DNA of 64,000 nucleotides, from NCBI GenBank assembly GCA_942493305.1, contig OW818686.1, forward strand, positions 3,596,001 to 3,660,000, in the 5' to 3' direction. The position numbers and the translations under genes were made by a program. Shown one piece after another: positions 35,389-44,167 of the stretch. Position 1 is the first letter of the stretch. Every line of letters begins with the position of its first letter. The notes under the pieces were generated by a model. The model did not search any database. It was not told where the DNA came from and worked only from the letters and a program-made list of their open reading frames with translations. The DNA is from UBA7672 sp030824255. GTDB lineage: Bacteria; Pseudomonadota; Alphaproteobacteria; Caulobacterales; Hyphomonadaceae.

Positions 35389-36828
35389 CTAATGCGCCAC
35401 AACCGGAGGCGCGGCTGCGCCTGCTTCGGCGGCCCGCTTGTCCGCGCTACGGCTCTTGATCTCAAGCGACAGCACCTGCGCCACGCCCGCAGCGACAGAC
35501 GCCACGCTGATGCCGATGAACACACCCCACACGCCAAGGTTCATGCCCCCCGGAACACGCTCCGGCCCGAATGCCAACCACACACACAGCGGGATCATCA
35601 CCACGATATAGCTGCCCACATGAATCGCCGTCGGCAGCCACACCACGCCTTGCGCCCGCAGGCCCATCGCGCCCACCACCTGCAATCCATCGAACAGCGT
35701 CACGCCCGCCGCAAACGCGAGCATCAGCGCCAGTGTCGGCATCAGGCTGGTCGAATGGTTCTCGCCGCTCGCCTGCGCCTCCGGCCCCGTCAGCAGCCAG
35801 TGCGCCAGCACATCGCGCATCAGCACGAGGATCGCCGCCAGCGCGAGCCCCACGACAACCGACGCCGCAATGCCGAGCCGCGATGCCTCGCGCACCCCAA
35901 GCGCGTCTTTCCGGCCAAAGCGTTCAGCCACGCGCACGCTCGTCGCCGTGCCCATGCCCATGTAGATCATGAAGATCACGCCCATCATCTGCACCGTCAG
36001 GCCATAGATCGTGCCAGCATCGATGGAGACCAGCGTGGCGATCACGAAGGTCAGGTTGAACGCACCCCACTCGGCCGCGTTCGCAATGCCGGTTCCGATG
36101 CCCACCTTGTTCTGGCGGACGAACTCGCCCTTCGGCGCGGGCGGCGATTTCCGGAACGCCGGCGTCAGGAGCGCGATGATCACGATGAACACGACCATCA
36201 TGTACCAGCGCGACGCAGTCGTCGCCCACACCACGCCGATCGCGCCATGCTCCGGCACCAGCAGAAGCGCCACCACCGCGTTCAGCACAACGGCAGACAT
36301 CGACACAGCCGTCACGAGGTTCGGCTTGCGAAGCGCCTCCAGATACATCGAGCAGGCCATGCCCAGCATGTGGCCGATCGTGCCCAGCGCCAGGATCTGC
36401 GTTGTATGGATGATGGGCTGCACAAGATCTGGCGTGAAGCCGAATGCGCGCACCAGCGGCTCGGCGATCGCAAACACCAGCGCCGTCGCCAGCAGCGCAT
36501 AGAGCGCCCCCACCCACAGGCCGCGCCGCACGATGCGCCCCGTCTCGTCAGCCTTGCCCTGTCCGCTCATCTCCGCCGTCATGACGGAGACGCCCAGCAT
36601 CAGGCCCATGCCGAAGCCCATCGTCACGCCGCTAGGCAGCCATCCGTTGAGAACCAGCGGCAACTGCCCGGGGGCATACCAGGCCAGCACGATCGCGTCC
36701 GTCAGCCCCATCAGCATGAAGGACGCGCGCGACATCGCCACGGGAACGGCAAGTCGCGTCAGGTCGAGGATCTCGCTCGGCCGCGCCCATTCGGGCAGGC
36801 GCTTGGCGGCAGTCATGGGGTGCTCCAT
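35389..36828 (-). CDS. MATE-family multidrug/toxin efflux transporter
   Basis: The 479-residue membrane protein has about twelve hydrophobic segments in two bundles. MATE-type features include AMSRASFMLMGLTDAIVLAWYAPGQLP at the N terminus and WGAFNLTFVIATLVSIDAGTIYGLTVQMMGVIFMIYMGMGTATSVRVAERFGRKD at the start of the second half. Members use Na+ or H+ gradients to export drugs. Start at ATG 36828 has GGAAGAGG upstream; an ATG four codons later is an alternative. Confidence 0.9.
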   Translation of the reverse strand: MEHPMTAAKRLPEWARPSEILDLTRLAVPVAMSRASFMLMGLTDAIVLAWYAPGQLPLVLNGWLPSGVTMGFGMGLMLGVSVMTAEMSGQGKADETGRIVRRGLWVGALYALLATALVFAIAEPLVRAFGFTPDLVQPIIHTTQILALGTIGHMLGMACSMYLEALRKPNLVTAVSMSAVVLNAVVALLLVPEHGAIGVVWATTASRWYMMVVFIVIIALLTPAFRKSPPAPKGEFVRQNKVGIGTGIANAAEWGAFNLTFVIATLVSIDAGTIYGLTVQMMGVIFMIYMGMGTATSVRVAERFGRKDALGVREASRLGIAASVVVGLALAAILVLMRDVLAHWLLTGPEAQASGENHSTSLMPTLALMLAFAAGVTLFDGLQVVGAMGLRAQGVVWLPTAIHVGSYIVVMIPLCVWLAFGPERVPGGMNLGVWGVFIGISVASVAAGVAQVLSLEIKSRSADKRAAEAGAAAPPVVAH

Positions 36829-36875
36829 CGCGCCTCTTCCGGGCGCTTCGGGTCGTCTGCGTTTCGGGGAAGGCG

Positions 36876-37226
36876 TTAATCCTCCGGCGGCTCCCAGTCG
36901 TCAACAGGCCGGAAATTCTTTGTACCCGGCTTGCGTTCGAACACGGCGCCCACCGGCGCATCGATAAACTCGACAATCGTCGGGTCATAGTTGGCGATCG
37001 TGTTGACGTCATAGACGCCGAGATTGCTCTCATCGTCCATGTAGTCCTGATCTTCCAGGCCAGCCATGAAGCGCCATCCGCTGTCCTGCTCGTTGTCAGG
37101 CTCCGCGCGATACATGAAGCCAACAGGCTTGCCGCGTACGAGGATCATGTCCGTGGCGAGGCACGCGCCGCGCCCCGTCGCTAGCGGCTTGATCTCGTCC
37201 GCGCTCAGTTTGAACTTCTTCGTCAT
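36876..37226 (-). CDS. DUF2185-type hypothetical protein
   Basis: The 116-residue soluble protein begins MTKKFKLSADEIKPLATGRGACLATDMILVRGKPVGFMYR and contains PDNEQDSGWRFMAGLEDQDYMDD, the pattern of DUF2185 (related to immunity-like Imm33 proteins). No toxin partner is visible nearby, so a housekeeping or orphan role is equally possible. It is co-directional with the MATE gene 47 bp downstream. Confidence 0.75.
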   Translation of the reverse strand: MTKKFKLSADEIKPLATGRGACLATDMILVRGKPVGFMYRAEPDNEQDSGWRFMAGLEDQDYMDDESNLGVYDVNTIANYDPTIVEFIDAPVGAVFERKPGTKNFRPVDDWEPPED

Positions 37227-37261
37227 CGCCCGCCCGTCACGTCCGCATCACACCAACCCGC

Positions 37262-37708
37262 TCAGCGCGTGCAGTTGGTGGTCACGCCCTCGCCGTCTTC
37301 CACAAGCACCAGCGTGTTGGCCGTCACCTCAACCGTGGAGACAGACGCCTCGCCCACCATTTCGCTCAGAATTTCCTGCAGCATGGGGAGCGGCACATCC
37401 TGCCCGCCCATCTTGCCGCTTGTGGCGGTGGCCTTCGTGATCGTCTCTTCCATCTTGCCGTCTGCACGGATCGACCAGCTGGATTCCGCATCCGCAGTCA
37501 TCTGCATGCCGACATCCGCCATTGCGACCGTAACCTTGGCCGTCCCCGTTCCGCCCGGCTGGTAGTTCACCAGCCCATCAACAACCGCGCCATCCGAGCT
37601 GGTCTTGCACGTCCAGTTGCCGACGATCTGCTGCTGCGGCGTTTGCGGCGTGCTCGCGCACCCAGCCAGCACAACAATGGCCGCAACGCCTGCAAAAATA
37701 CGAACCAT
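37262..37708 (-). CDS. Putative lipoprotein, 148 aa
   Basis: The start at 37708 gives a lipoprotein signal MVRIFAGVAAIVVLAGCAS with lipobox LAGC. The mature part (QQQIVGNWTCKTSSDGAVVDGLVNYQPGGTGTAKVTVAMADVGMQM) is beta-rich and resembles the WxC-start lipocalin-like/lipoprotein domains that measure 'GNW'. Function unknown. The frame continues upstream to 37771, but that part precedes the signal peptide. Confidence 0.65.
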   Translation of the reverse strand: MVRIFAGVAAIVVLAGCASTPQTPQQQIVGNWTCKTSSDGAVVDGLVNYQPGGTGTAKVTVAMADVGMQMTADAESSWSIRADGKMEETITKATATSGKMGGQDVPLPMLQEILSEMVGEASVSTVEVTANTLVLVEDGEGVTTNCTR

Positions 37709-37787
37709 GTCTGCCGCTCCTGAGCTACCCGGCCCAAGCCCGGCATACGCTCCGGCGCCGTCCAAGTCCATGATAACGCCGGGCGCG

Positions 37788-38159
37788 TTACGGACACTTC
37801 ACGCGGGGCACAACCGGCGTCCCGCTGACCACGCTCAGCTCTTGCCCACCCTCGGCAAGCTCCAGCCTCACCGACCCGGTCCACTCCCTGCCAGGGCCTG
37901 TGAAATGCCCATCCACCCGCACAGCCCTGTCGCCATCCGGCGAGGCTCCCGTCACAGCAAGGTGGCTGTCCTCGAACGCGACCTCGTCGGCTCGCACAAT
38001 CACAGACTGCGGCCCACCACCAGCTTCACAATTGTCGGAGCTCAAATCCCATAAGCCGACAAACTGCGCCGGCACTTCGGTCAGCGTCGCCGGCGCAGGC
38101 GGCTCGTCACACGCGGCCGCCAGAAGAAGGAAACCCGTCCAGACCCCAGTCCACCTCAT
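37788..38159 (-). CDS. Putative lipoprotein, 123 aa (paralogue of next gene)
   Basis: AGGAGC precedes ATG 38159, giving a lipoprotein signal MRWTGVWTGFLLLAAACDE (lipobox AAAC). The mature domain (PAQFVGLWDLSSDNCEAGG... VPRVKCP) has the same length, Trp/Cys pattern and C-terminal RVKCP as the neighbouring gene. These look like a tandem duplication of a small periplasmic lipoprotein of unknown function. The upstream-extended frame to 38432 runs antisense-like through the neighbour and is rejected. Confidence 0.65.
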   Translation of the reverse strand: MRWTGVWTGFLLLAAACDEPPAPATLTEVPAQFVGLWDLSSDNCEAGGGPQSVIVRADEVAFEDSHLAVTGASPDGDRAVRVDGHFTGPGREWTGSVRLELAEGGQELSVVSGTPVVPRVKCP

Positions 38160-38170
38160 GCGCGCTCCTG

Positions 38171-38611
38171 TTACGGGCAGCGCACCCGCTGCGTGACTGT
38201 GCCGTTGCTTGTCGTCGACAGCGTATTCCCGTCGGCCGATAGTTCCAACCGCAACTCGCCATTCCACGTCTCGCCCTCTCCGTCGAACGGTCCGGCAACC
38301 TTGATTGCATTGGCGCCATCTGCGCTCACCGTCTCGATCTCGCCGATGGCCTCGTGAAAACGCAGCTCGTTCGGCGAGATGGTCAGCGTCATGATGCTGG
38401 CCTGCTTGCATTCCACCGCGTCCGCATCCCACTTGCCAAGATACTGTGAAGGTATCGCTGTCATGCCCAGCGGCGGTGGCGAAGCAGCAGGCGTCTCAGG
38501 TACAGGCGCTACAGGCGCTGATGTCGGCGGCGCCCCATCCAGCTCCGGCGCTGCCGCAGGCTGACAAGCCGCCAATCCCAGTCCCGCAACCAGAACGAAC
38601 GTGCGTAGCAT
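38171..38611 (-). CDS. Putative lipoprotein, 146 aa (paralogue of previous gene)
   Basis: AAGGAGA precedes ATG 38611. Signal MLRTFVLVAGLGLAACQP has lipobox LAAC, followed by a Pro/Ala-rich linker and the domain PSQYLGKWDADAVECKQAS... VTQRVRCP. Pairing of a W near 'LGKW', an early Cys and a terminal Cys suggests a disulfide. The gene is eleven bases upstream of its paralogue on the same strand. Function unknown. Confidence 0.68.
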   Translation of the reverse strand: MLRTFVLVAGLGLAACQPAAAPELDGAPPTSAPVAPVPETPAASPPPLGMTAIPSQYLGKWDADAVECKQASIMTLTISPNELRFHEAIGEIETVSADGANAIKVAGPFDGEGETWNGELRLELSADGNTLSTTSNGTVTQRVRCP

Positions 38612-38667
38612 CGATGTCTCCTTGTCCTCCGACAAGGAACGCATCGAGCAGCCTCATGGTTCAGCGC

Positions 38668-40050
38668 CTACCGCTTCGCCGCCAGCTTCTCGGCGACCAG
38701 GAACGCCAGATCCAAAGCCTGCTCGTTGTTCAGGCGCGGATCGCAGTGTGTGTGGTAGCGATCGTGCAGGTCCATGGCCGTGATCTCGCGACCGCCGCCT
38801 GTGCACTCCGTCACATCCTGCCCGGTCATTTCCAGGTGGATGCCGCCGGCGTGCGCGCCTTCAGACTCCACCACGTCGATGAAGTCGTTCACCTCGCCAA
38901 GAATGCGCTCGAACGGCCGCGTCTTGTAGCCCGAGCTCGCCTTCTCGACGTTCCCGTGCATCGGGTCCGACGACCACACGACCTTGCGGCCTTCCTTTTG
39001 CACCGCCTTCACCAGCTTCGGCAGACCTTCGGCCACCTTGTCCGATCCGAACCGCGCGATCAGCGTCAGGCGGCCCGGAATGTTGTCCGGGTTGAGAATG
39101 TCGATCAGGCGGATCATGTCGTCCGGCGCCAGGCTCGGCCCGCACTTCATGCCGATCGGGTTCTTCACGCCTCGGCAGAACTCCACATGCGCACCATCCG
39201 GTTGCCGCGTGCGGTCGCCGATCCAGATCATGTGCGCCGAGGTATCATAGAACTCACCCGGACGCGTCGAATCCTCGCGCGTCATCGCCTGCTCATAGCC
39301 GAGCAGCAGCGCTTCGTGACTGGTGTAGAAATCCGTCTGCGACAACGCCGGCGTCGTCTCCGGCGTGATCCCGCACGACTGCATGAACTCCATCGCATCC
39401 GTAATTCGCGCCGCCATTGCCTTGTAGCGGTCTGCCGTGGGGGAGCGCTCCACAAACCCCAGCATCCAGCGATGGATGTTGTCGAGGCTGGCATACCCGC
39501 CCTGCGCAAACGCGCGCAGCAGGTTCAGCGTCGCCGCCGATTGCAGGTAGGCCTGCAGCAGGCGTTGCGGGTCCGGCACACGCGCTTCCGGCGTGAACTC
39601 CATGCCGTTGATGTTGTCACCGCGATAGCTCGGCAGCGTCACGCCATCGATCGTCTCCGTCGGCGCCGAGCGCGGCTTGGCGAACTGCCCCGCGATCCGT
39701 CCCACCTTCACGACCGACTTCTTGCCGGCAAACGTGAGCACAACAGCCATCTGCAGGATGAGCCGGAATGTGTCGCGAATATTGTTCGGGTGGAACTCCT
39801 TGAAGCTCTCCGCGCAATCTCCGCCCTGCAGCAGGAAAGCACGGCCTTCCGCCACTTCGCCGAGCTTTTGCGTCAGCGTGCGCGCCTCGCCCGCGAACAC
39901 CAGCGGCGGATACGTCGCCAGCTGGTTCTCCACCGCGATCAGCTTCGCCGGATCGGGATAGTCGGCGGGAATATGCAGCGCGGGTTTCTTGCGCCAGGAG
40001 TCCGGCGACCAGCCGGCCGCGCCTGCAGTCGATCCATCTGAAGGGCTCAT
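38668..40050 (-). CDS. aroG: Class II 3-deoxy-D-arabino-heptulosonate 7-phosphate (DAHP) synthase
   Basis: The 460-residue enzyme makes DAHP from PEP and erythrose 4-phosphate, the first shikimate-pathway step. Class II features: SWRKKPALHIPADYPDPAKL near the start, metal-ligand Cys in GGDCAESFKEF, KVGRIAGQFAKPRS, DPMHGN and HLEMTGQDVTEC. ATG 40050 is preceded by AGGAG; the upstream ATG at 40128 adds 26 unrelated residues. It lies 101 bp downstream of asd on the same strand with no clear terminator between them, so an aromatic attenuator in front of asd could control it. Confidence 0.93.
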   Translation of the reverse strand: MSPSDGSTAGAAGWSPDSWRKKPALHIPADYPDPAKLIAVENQLATYPPLVFAGEARTLTQKLGEVAEGRAFLLQGGDCAESFKEFHPNNIRDTFRLILQMAVVLTFAGKKSVVKVGRIAGQFAKPRSAPTETIDGVTLPSYRGDNINGMEFTPEARVPDPQRLLQAYLQSAATLNLLRAFAQGGYASLDNIHRWMLGFVERSPTADRYKAMAARITDAMEFMQSCGITPETTPALSQTDFYTSHEALLLGYEQAMTREDSTRPGEFYDTSAHMIWIGDRTRQPDGAHVEFCRGVKNPIGMKCGPSLAPDDMIRLIDILNPDNIPGRLTLIARFGSDKVAEGLPKLVKAVQKEGRKVVWSSDPMHGNVEKASSGYKTRPFERILGEVNDFIDVVESEGAHAGGIHLEMTGQDVTECTGGGREITAMDLHDRYHTHCDPRLNNEQALDLAFLVAEKLAAKR

Positions 40051-40151
40051 GTCGCCGCCTGCTCCTAGGGTGCCTGCGCGATCGAGAACATCGCCAAAGC
40101 CCGCATCAATCCGCTCGTCACGCATCACACAACGCCTACGCTACAACTCTC

Positions 40152-41201
40152 TTAAGCAACCCGTTCCGCGATCTGCACCGCGTTCAGGGCCGCCCCCTTC
40201 AGCAACTGGTCGCCAGAAATGAACAGCGCCAGCGAATGGCCGGTCGGGTCCGAGATATCCTCGCGGATACGGCCCACCAGCACGTCATACTGGCCCGAAG
40301 ACTCCACCGGCATCGGGAAGTGGTTCCGCACGCGGTCGTCCACCACCTTGATCCCCGGCGCCTTGGAGAGCAGCTCGCGCGCTTTCTCCACCGACACCTT
40401 CGAGTCGAACTCCGCCGTGATCGCCATCGAGTGCGCCCGCAGAACCGGCACGCGCACGCACGTCACGCCAACGCGCAGCTCCGGCAGGCCCATGATCTTG
40501 CGCATCTCGGCGACGACCTTCTGCTCTTCGCCATTATAGCCATCCGCGCCGATCGACGTGTTGTGGCTGAACAGGTTGAACGCATAGGGATGCGGCAGCA
40601 CTTTCGGCTCGTACAGTTCGCCCTTGAGGTAGGCGCGCGTCGAAACTTCAAGTTCTTCCATCGCCGCTGCGCCCGCGCCCGAGGCAGACTGATAGGTCGA
40701 TGCGATGATGCGCTTCAGCGATCCCTGCTTGTGCAGCGGCCACAGCGCCACGGCCATGATCGCCGCCACGCAGTTCGGGTTCGCATAGATTTTCTGGGCC
40801 GCCGTGATCAGCTCGCCATTCACTTCCGGCACGACCAGCGGCACAGCGTCGTCCATCCGGAATGCCGACGAGTTGTCGATCGCATACGCGCCCGCGGCCG
40901 CCGCGATCGGCACGTACTTCTTCGAGATGTCGCTCTCGGACGCGAACAGGGCGACGTCGCAACCAACGAACGCGTCGTCGGTCAGCACCTGCATCTCGAC
41001 GTCCTTGCCACGGAACTTGAACCGCTTGCCCGCTGAGCGTTCGGAGGCAAACGCTTTCAGCGTCTCCGTGTTGAGACTGGAGTCCTCAAGGCAGCGCAGC
41101 ATCTCCGCGCCCACCGCGCCGGTGGCGCCAATGACGGCCACAGTCTTCGCCTTCGCGCCGTTGGCGGCGCTGCGGTCCTGGCTCTCGACTGTCTGGCTCA
41201 C
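40152..41201 (-). CDS. asd: Aspartate-semialdehyde dehydrogenase
   Basis: The 349-residue enzyme reduces aspartyl phosphate to aspartate semialdehyde for Lys, Met, Thr and diaminopimelate. The NADP fold VAVIGATGAVGAEMLRCLE and catalytic Cys144 in NPNCVAAIMA are present, with TYQSASGAGAAAMEEL and RVPVLRAHSMAITAEF. It is preceded by an intrinsic terminator and a leader peptide on the same strand, annotated separately. aroG follows 101 bp downstream. Confidence 0.95.
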   Translation of the reverse strand: MSQTVESQDRSAANGAKAKTVAVIGATGAVGAEMLRCLEDSSLNTETLKAFASERSAGKRFKFRGKDVEMQVLTDDAFVGCDVALFASESDISKKYVPIAAAAGAYAIDNSSAFRMDDAVPLVVPEVNGELITAAQKIYANPNCVAAIMAVALWPLHKQGSLKRIIASTYQSASGAGAAAMEELEVSTRAYLKGELYEPKVLPHPYAFNLFSHNTSIGADGYNGEEQKVVAEMRKIMGLPELRVGVTCVRVPVLRAHSMAITAEFDSKVSVEKARELLSKAPGIKVVDDRVRNHFPMPVESSGQYDVLVGRIREDISDPTGHSLALFISGDQLLKGAALNAVQIAERVA

Positions 41202-41237
41202 GTCTTAGTCTCCTCTGGGGCCTGGAGACCGGGGCAC

Positions 41238-41267
41238 AAAAAAGCCCCGACCTTTTCTGGCGGGGCT
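41238..41267 (-). terminator. Attenuator terminator upstream of asd
   Basis: Read on the minus strand, AGCCCCG-CC pairs with GG-T-CGGGGCT around AGAAAA, followed directly by TTTTTT. This is a textbook intrinsic terminator placed 37 bp before the asd start. Its 5' arm (AGCCCCGC) is also perfectly complementary over seven bases to GCGGGGC inside the upstream leader gene (41312-41318), giving a competing antiterminator. Confidence 0.8.
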
Positions 41268-41291
41268 ATGGGCAGCTCTTGGGCTAGATCG

Positions 41292-41363
41292 TCAAGCCAA
41301 GCGCGCCATTCGCCCCGCGAGGGCAATGGTCTTCCAGTAGCGCTTGAAAAACGAACGTTGCAT
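41292..41363 (-). CDS. Leader peptide with clustered aromatic codons (candidate attenuator)
   Basis: The 23-codon frame starts MQRSFFKRYWK and ends with a TGA 24 bases before the terminator stem. It places Phe-Phe at codons 5-6 and Tyr-Trp at 9-10, the pattern of peptides that sense charged aromatic tRNAs. Codons 16-18 carry the antiterminator strand GCGGGGC. The upstream promoter would give almost no 5' UTR, so the peptide may be translated leaderless, as known for trpL in rhizobia. Too short for a standard gene search. Confidence 0.62.
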   Translation of the reverse strand: MQRSFFKRYWKTIALAGRMARLA

Positions 41364-41372
41364 GGGGCCGAG

Positions 41373-41401
41373 CTTCTACGCGAGGACCCCTCGCCGGTCA
41401 A
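41373..41401 (-). promoter_or_regulatory. Promoter of the leader-asd-aroG unit
   Basis: On the minus strand TTGACC (41396-41401) and TAGAAG (41373-41378) are 17 bp apart. Transcription would start near 41363-41368, at or a few bases before the leader-peptide ATG. Confidence 0.5.
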
Positions 41402-41522
41402 CTGTTGCGCTTTGGCGACCAAAACCCACTCCAAAAGGCATCCTTTGCCCCACTGGGACCGCCGCGCCTCCCGGTCACGCCCCTCCGCAGGCGGGGGTGC
41501 GGAACGGTCTGCATCGCCGATG

Positions 41523-41542
41523 AATTGGCCCAGTGGCCAATT
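41523..41542. repeat. Perfect 8-bp inverted repeat upstream of the M20 amidohydrolase
   Basis: AATTGGCC-CAGT-GGCCAATT lies in the 306-bp gap between the asd leader (41363) and the amidohydrolase ATG (41670). It is a candidate operator or promoter element for the latter. I see no gene in the rest of the gap (41402-41669). Confidence 0.45.
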
Positions 41543-41669
41543 TCAGTGACGAACGCGCTTGGCAATAACGCCGGCCCGGTGATGTCAGCTGCGTATGCGC
41601 TCCCCCCTTCACCCCGTGACGCCCCGCCCCACGCCCGCTATCACCGCCTCAACAACCGGAGCAGATTTC

Positions 41670-43046
41670 ATGAAGCGTGCCCTTCTCGCCCTCGGCGTCT
41701 CGATGCTGGCGGCCTGCTCCACGGTGCCCCAGCCCGCCGAGGCCCAGACCAGTTTCAGCGCCCAGGGCAAGACGCTCCGCCAGATCTACGAGCACCTCCA
41801 CGCCAACCCGGAGCTGTCCTTCCAGGAGAAGAACACCTCCGCCATCCTCGCAGCTGAGATGAAGCGCCTCGGCTTCACGGTCACCACCGGCCTCGGCGAC
41901 AAATGGACGAAGGACCGCGCCCTCAAGGAATACGGCAAGGTACAGGACGGCGTTGGCGGCTACGGTCTGGTCGCCGTCATGGAGAACGGCCCCGGTCCCG
42001 TCCTCATGATCCGCGCCGACATGGACGGCCTGCCCCTCGTCGAGAAAACCGGCGTTCCCTACGCCTCGAAATTTCGCGACACCGCGTGGTCCGGTGAAGA
42101 GGCGGGCGTCATGCACGCCTGCGGCCACGACATCCACATGACCTCGTGGATCGGCACGGCGCGCGAACTCACCGCCCGCAAGTCCGAATGGAAAGGCACG
42201 CTGGTTATGATCGCCCAGCCCGCCGAGGAGATCGGTCTCGGCGCCCTCGCCATGATCGAGGACGGCCTGTTCACCCGCTTCCCCAAGCCGGATCACGTCA
42301 TCGCCCTGCATGACAACGCGGCTCTCCCCGCCGGCGAGATCGCCGTCGGCTCCGGCTATGTGATGGCGAACGTCGACAGCATCGACATCACGGTCACCGG
42401 CGTCGGCGGCCACGGCGCCTATCCGCAGGACACGAAAGACCCGATCGTCACCGCCGCCCGCATCGTCACCACGCTGCAAACGCTTATCTCGCGCGAGATC
42501 GACCCGCAGGATTCCGGTGTCGTAACGGTCGGCGCCATCAATGGCGGCTTCAAGCACAACATCATCCCGGATGAAGTCTCGCTTCAGCTCACCGTCCGCT
42601 CCTTCGCCGACGCCACCCGCGAGAAGCTCCTGAAAGGCATCGAGCGTATCTCCCGCGCCGAAGCCATGGCCGCCGGCCTCGACCCGGACAAGGCCATCGC
42701 CATCACCATCAAGGACGATTTCACGCCGTCGCTCTACAATGATCCGAAGCTTACGGAGCGCATCACCGGCGTTCTCCGCCGCGAATTCAGCGGCGACGTC
42801 ATCCACGTCACCACGCCCAGCATGGGCGGCGAAGACTTCGCGCGCTACGGCCGCACTGCCGACCGCATCCCGATCATGCTCATGTGGCTAGGCGCGGTGA
42901 ACAAGGCGAAGTTCGACGACGCGCGCAAACCCGGCGGCAAGCCCCTCCCCGGCCTCCACTCCTCCGAGTTCGCCCCGGACCCCGATCCGACACTGGCTGC
43001 AGGCGTGAAAGCAATGACGGCGGCGGCGATCGAGCTGCTGAAGTAG
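41670..43046 (+). CDS. M20-family amidohydrolase/peptidase, lipoprotein
   Basis: The 458-residue protein has a lipoprotein-type signal (MKRALLALGVSMLAACSTV, lipobox LAAC). The M20D metal-site motif HACGHDIHM lies near residue 148, with PAEEIGLGALAMIEDGLF, the dimerisation domain (GVGGHGAYPQDTKDPIVTAARIV) and a late MGGEDFARYG. Relatives hydrolyse N-acyl amino acids or hippurate-type amides. GGAGCAGA precedes ATG 41670; an upstream in-frame start at 41595 would put residues before the signal peptide. Confidence 0.9.
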   Translation: MKRALLALGVSMLAACSTVPQPAEAQTSFSAQGKTLRQIYEHLHANPELSFQEKNTSAILAAEMKRLGFTVTTGLGDKWTKDRALKEYGKVQDGVGGYGLVAVMENGPGPVLMIRADMDGLPLVEKTGVPYASKFRDTAWSGEEAGVMHACGHDIHMTSWIGTARELTARKSEWKGTLVMIAQPAEEIGLGALAMIEDGLFTRFPKPDHVIALHDNAALPAGEIAVGSGYVMANVDSIDITVTGVGGHGAYPQDTKDPIVTAARIVTTLQTLISREIDPQDSGVVTVGAINGGFKHNIIPDEVSLQLTVRSFADATREKLLKGIERISRAEAMAAGLDPDKAIAITIKDDFTPSLYNDPKLTERITGVLRREFSGDVIHVTTPSMGGEDFARYGRTADRIPIMLMWLGAVNKAKFDDARKPGGKPLPGLHSSEFAPDPDPTLAAGVKAMTAAAIELLK

Positions 43047-43129
43047 GCGCGACTGTCATCCCGGAAGCCGCACAGCGGCTATCCGGGACCCATTCATGGG
43101 TTGGGATGACGATCAGTCGATGAAGGGGC

Positions 43130-44134
43130 TCACTCCGCCTTCTTCCCCGCCGCCTTCGTCTGCTTCTTCTCTTCCCGGAAACGCAGGAACGCGAAGATCG
43201 CCGAACCAATACCGGCCAGCGCCGCAAGCACCGCAAACAAGGGCTGCACGCCCTTCGCCCACGTCACGAGCTGGTCGAGCTGTTCCACCTCAACCGTGAT
43301 GACATCGCGATAGGCGTCCAGCGGTTCGGCATCCAGCGAGCCCGTCGCGTAGCCGAAGATCTCCAGCATCAGCGTGTGCGTGCCCACTTCAGTCGGCGTC
43401 ACGCGCCACTGCCAGCGGTTCACCGTCCGCCCCGAAAGCCGCTGCCGCTCAACCGTCTGCGACGTGATATCAAAGCCTACGCCCGTCAGCTGCGCAGACA
43501 CCGTGTCAGACAGTTCCACGTCCCGCTCCACGATCTCGCCCTTGAAGCCTTCCAGCGCCTCGCGCCCCGCCGCTTCATCGTCCGTCGCATTCACCACCAG
43601 CGACACATCCACCGGCTTGCTCAGCGCCAGCTTCTCCGGCGGGCGGTTATAGGTCACGCGGCGAGACTGGAACTGCGCCTCGATCCCGCTCGGGGCTGCG
43701 GCCTGCGAGACGCCTGCCTGCTGCGTCGACACGCGCGGCTCCGGCGCCGCAACACGGGCCTGAACCTCAGGCGCGGCCGGCGCCGCAGAAGGATCAGCAG
43801 GCGCAGCTTCCTGCGCCGCGGGCTCTTCCTGCCCCTGCAAGGTGGAGCGGAACGTATCCAGCGCCTTGGGCTGCGGCGTCTCTGCGGCCGGCGTCTCCGG
43901 CGCGGGCTCGCCCTCTGGCGTCACGGGCGGCAACGGAGCAGACCGTGCCTGCGGCGCCTCAACAGCCGCGGCTGGCGCACCCGCCTGCGCCACCACCACC
44001 TGCGGCTCGCGCACCACCGGCTCACGCGCCACGCTCACCACGGGCGCTGTCCCGCCGAACTGGCCGATGCCCCAGACAATCGCGGCGCCAACCGCAATCA
44101 GTCCAAGCAGAACGGCAACCACGATCCGGTTCAT
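43130..44134 (-). CDS. Hypothetical bitopic membrane protein, 334 aa
   Basis: One N-terminal membrane segment (VVAVLLGLIAVGAAIVWGIG) is followed by a long Ala/Pro/Glu-rich linker. A beta-rich domain of ~130 residues has VNATDDEAAGREALEGFKGEIVERDVELSDTVSAQLTGVGFDI and RLSGRTVNRWQWRVTPTEVGTHTLMLEIFG. A second membrane segment near the C terminus (GVQPLFAVLAALAGIGSAIFAFL) is followed by a Lys-rich tail. Function and family are not recognised. It may be a periplasmic sensor or scaffold between two membrane anchors. Confidence 0.65.
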   Translation of the reverse strand: MNRIVVAVLLGLIAVGAAIVWGIGQFGGTAPVVSVAREPVVREPQVVVAQAGAPAAAVEAPQARSAPLPPVTPEGEPAPETPAAETPQPKALDTFRSTLQGQEEPAAQEAAPADPSAAPAAPEVQARVAAPEPRVSTQQAGVSQAAAPSGIEAQFQSRRVTYNRPPEKLALSKPVDVSLVVNATDDEAAGREALEGFKGEIVERDVELSDTVSAQLTGVGFDITSQTVERQRLSGRTVNRWQWRVTPTEVGTHTLMLEIFGYATGSLDAEPLDAYRDVITVEVEQLDQLVTWAKGVQPLFAVLAALAGIGSAIFAFLRFREEKKQTKAAGKKAE

Positions 44135-44167
44135 CCGGCTCTCCTCAGGGGCGTGTCGCCCGCTTTA

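Noticed and set aside
35392..36879. 495-codon frame antisense to the MATE gene
   Set aside because: Composition (Arg/His/Gln-rich) is that of a shadow frame; the other strand encodes a clear MATE protein.
38446..40041. 531-codon frame antisense to aroG and the lipoprotein genes
   Set aside because: Shadow frame crossing two real genes; no family features.
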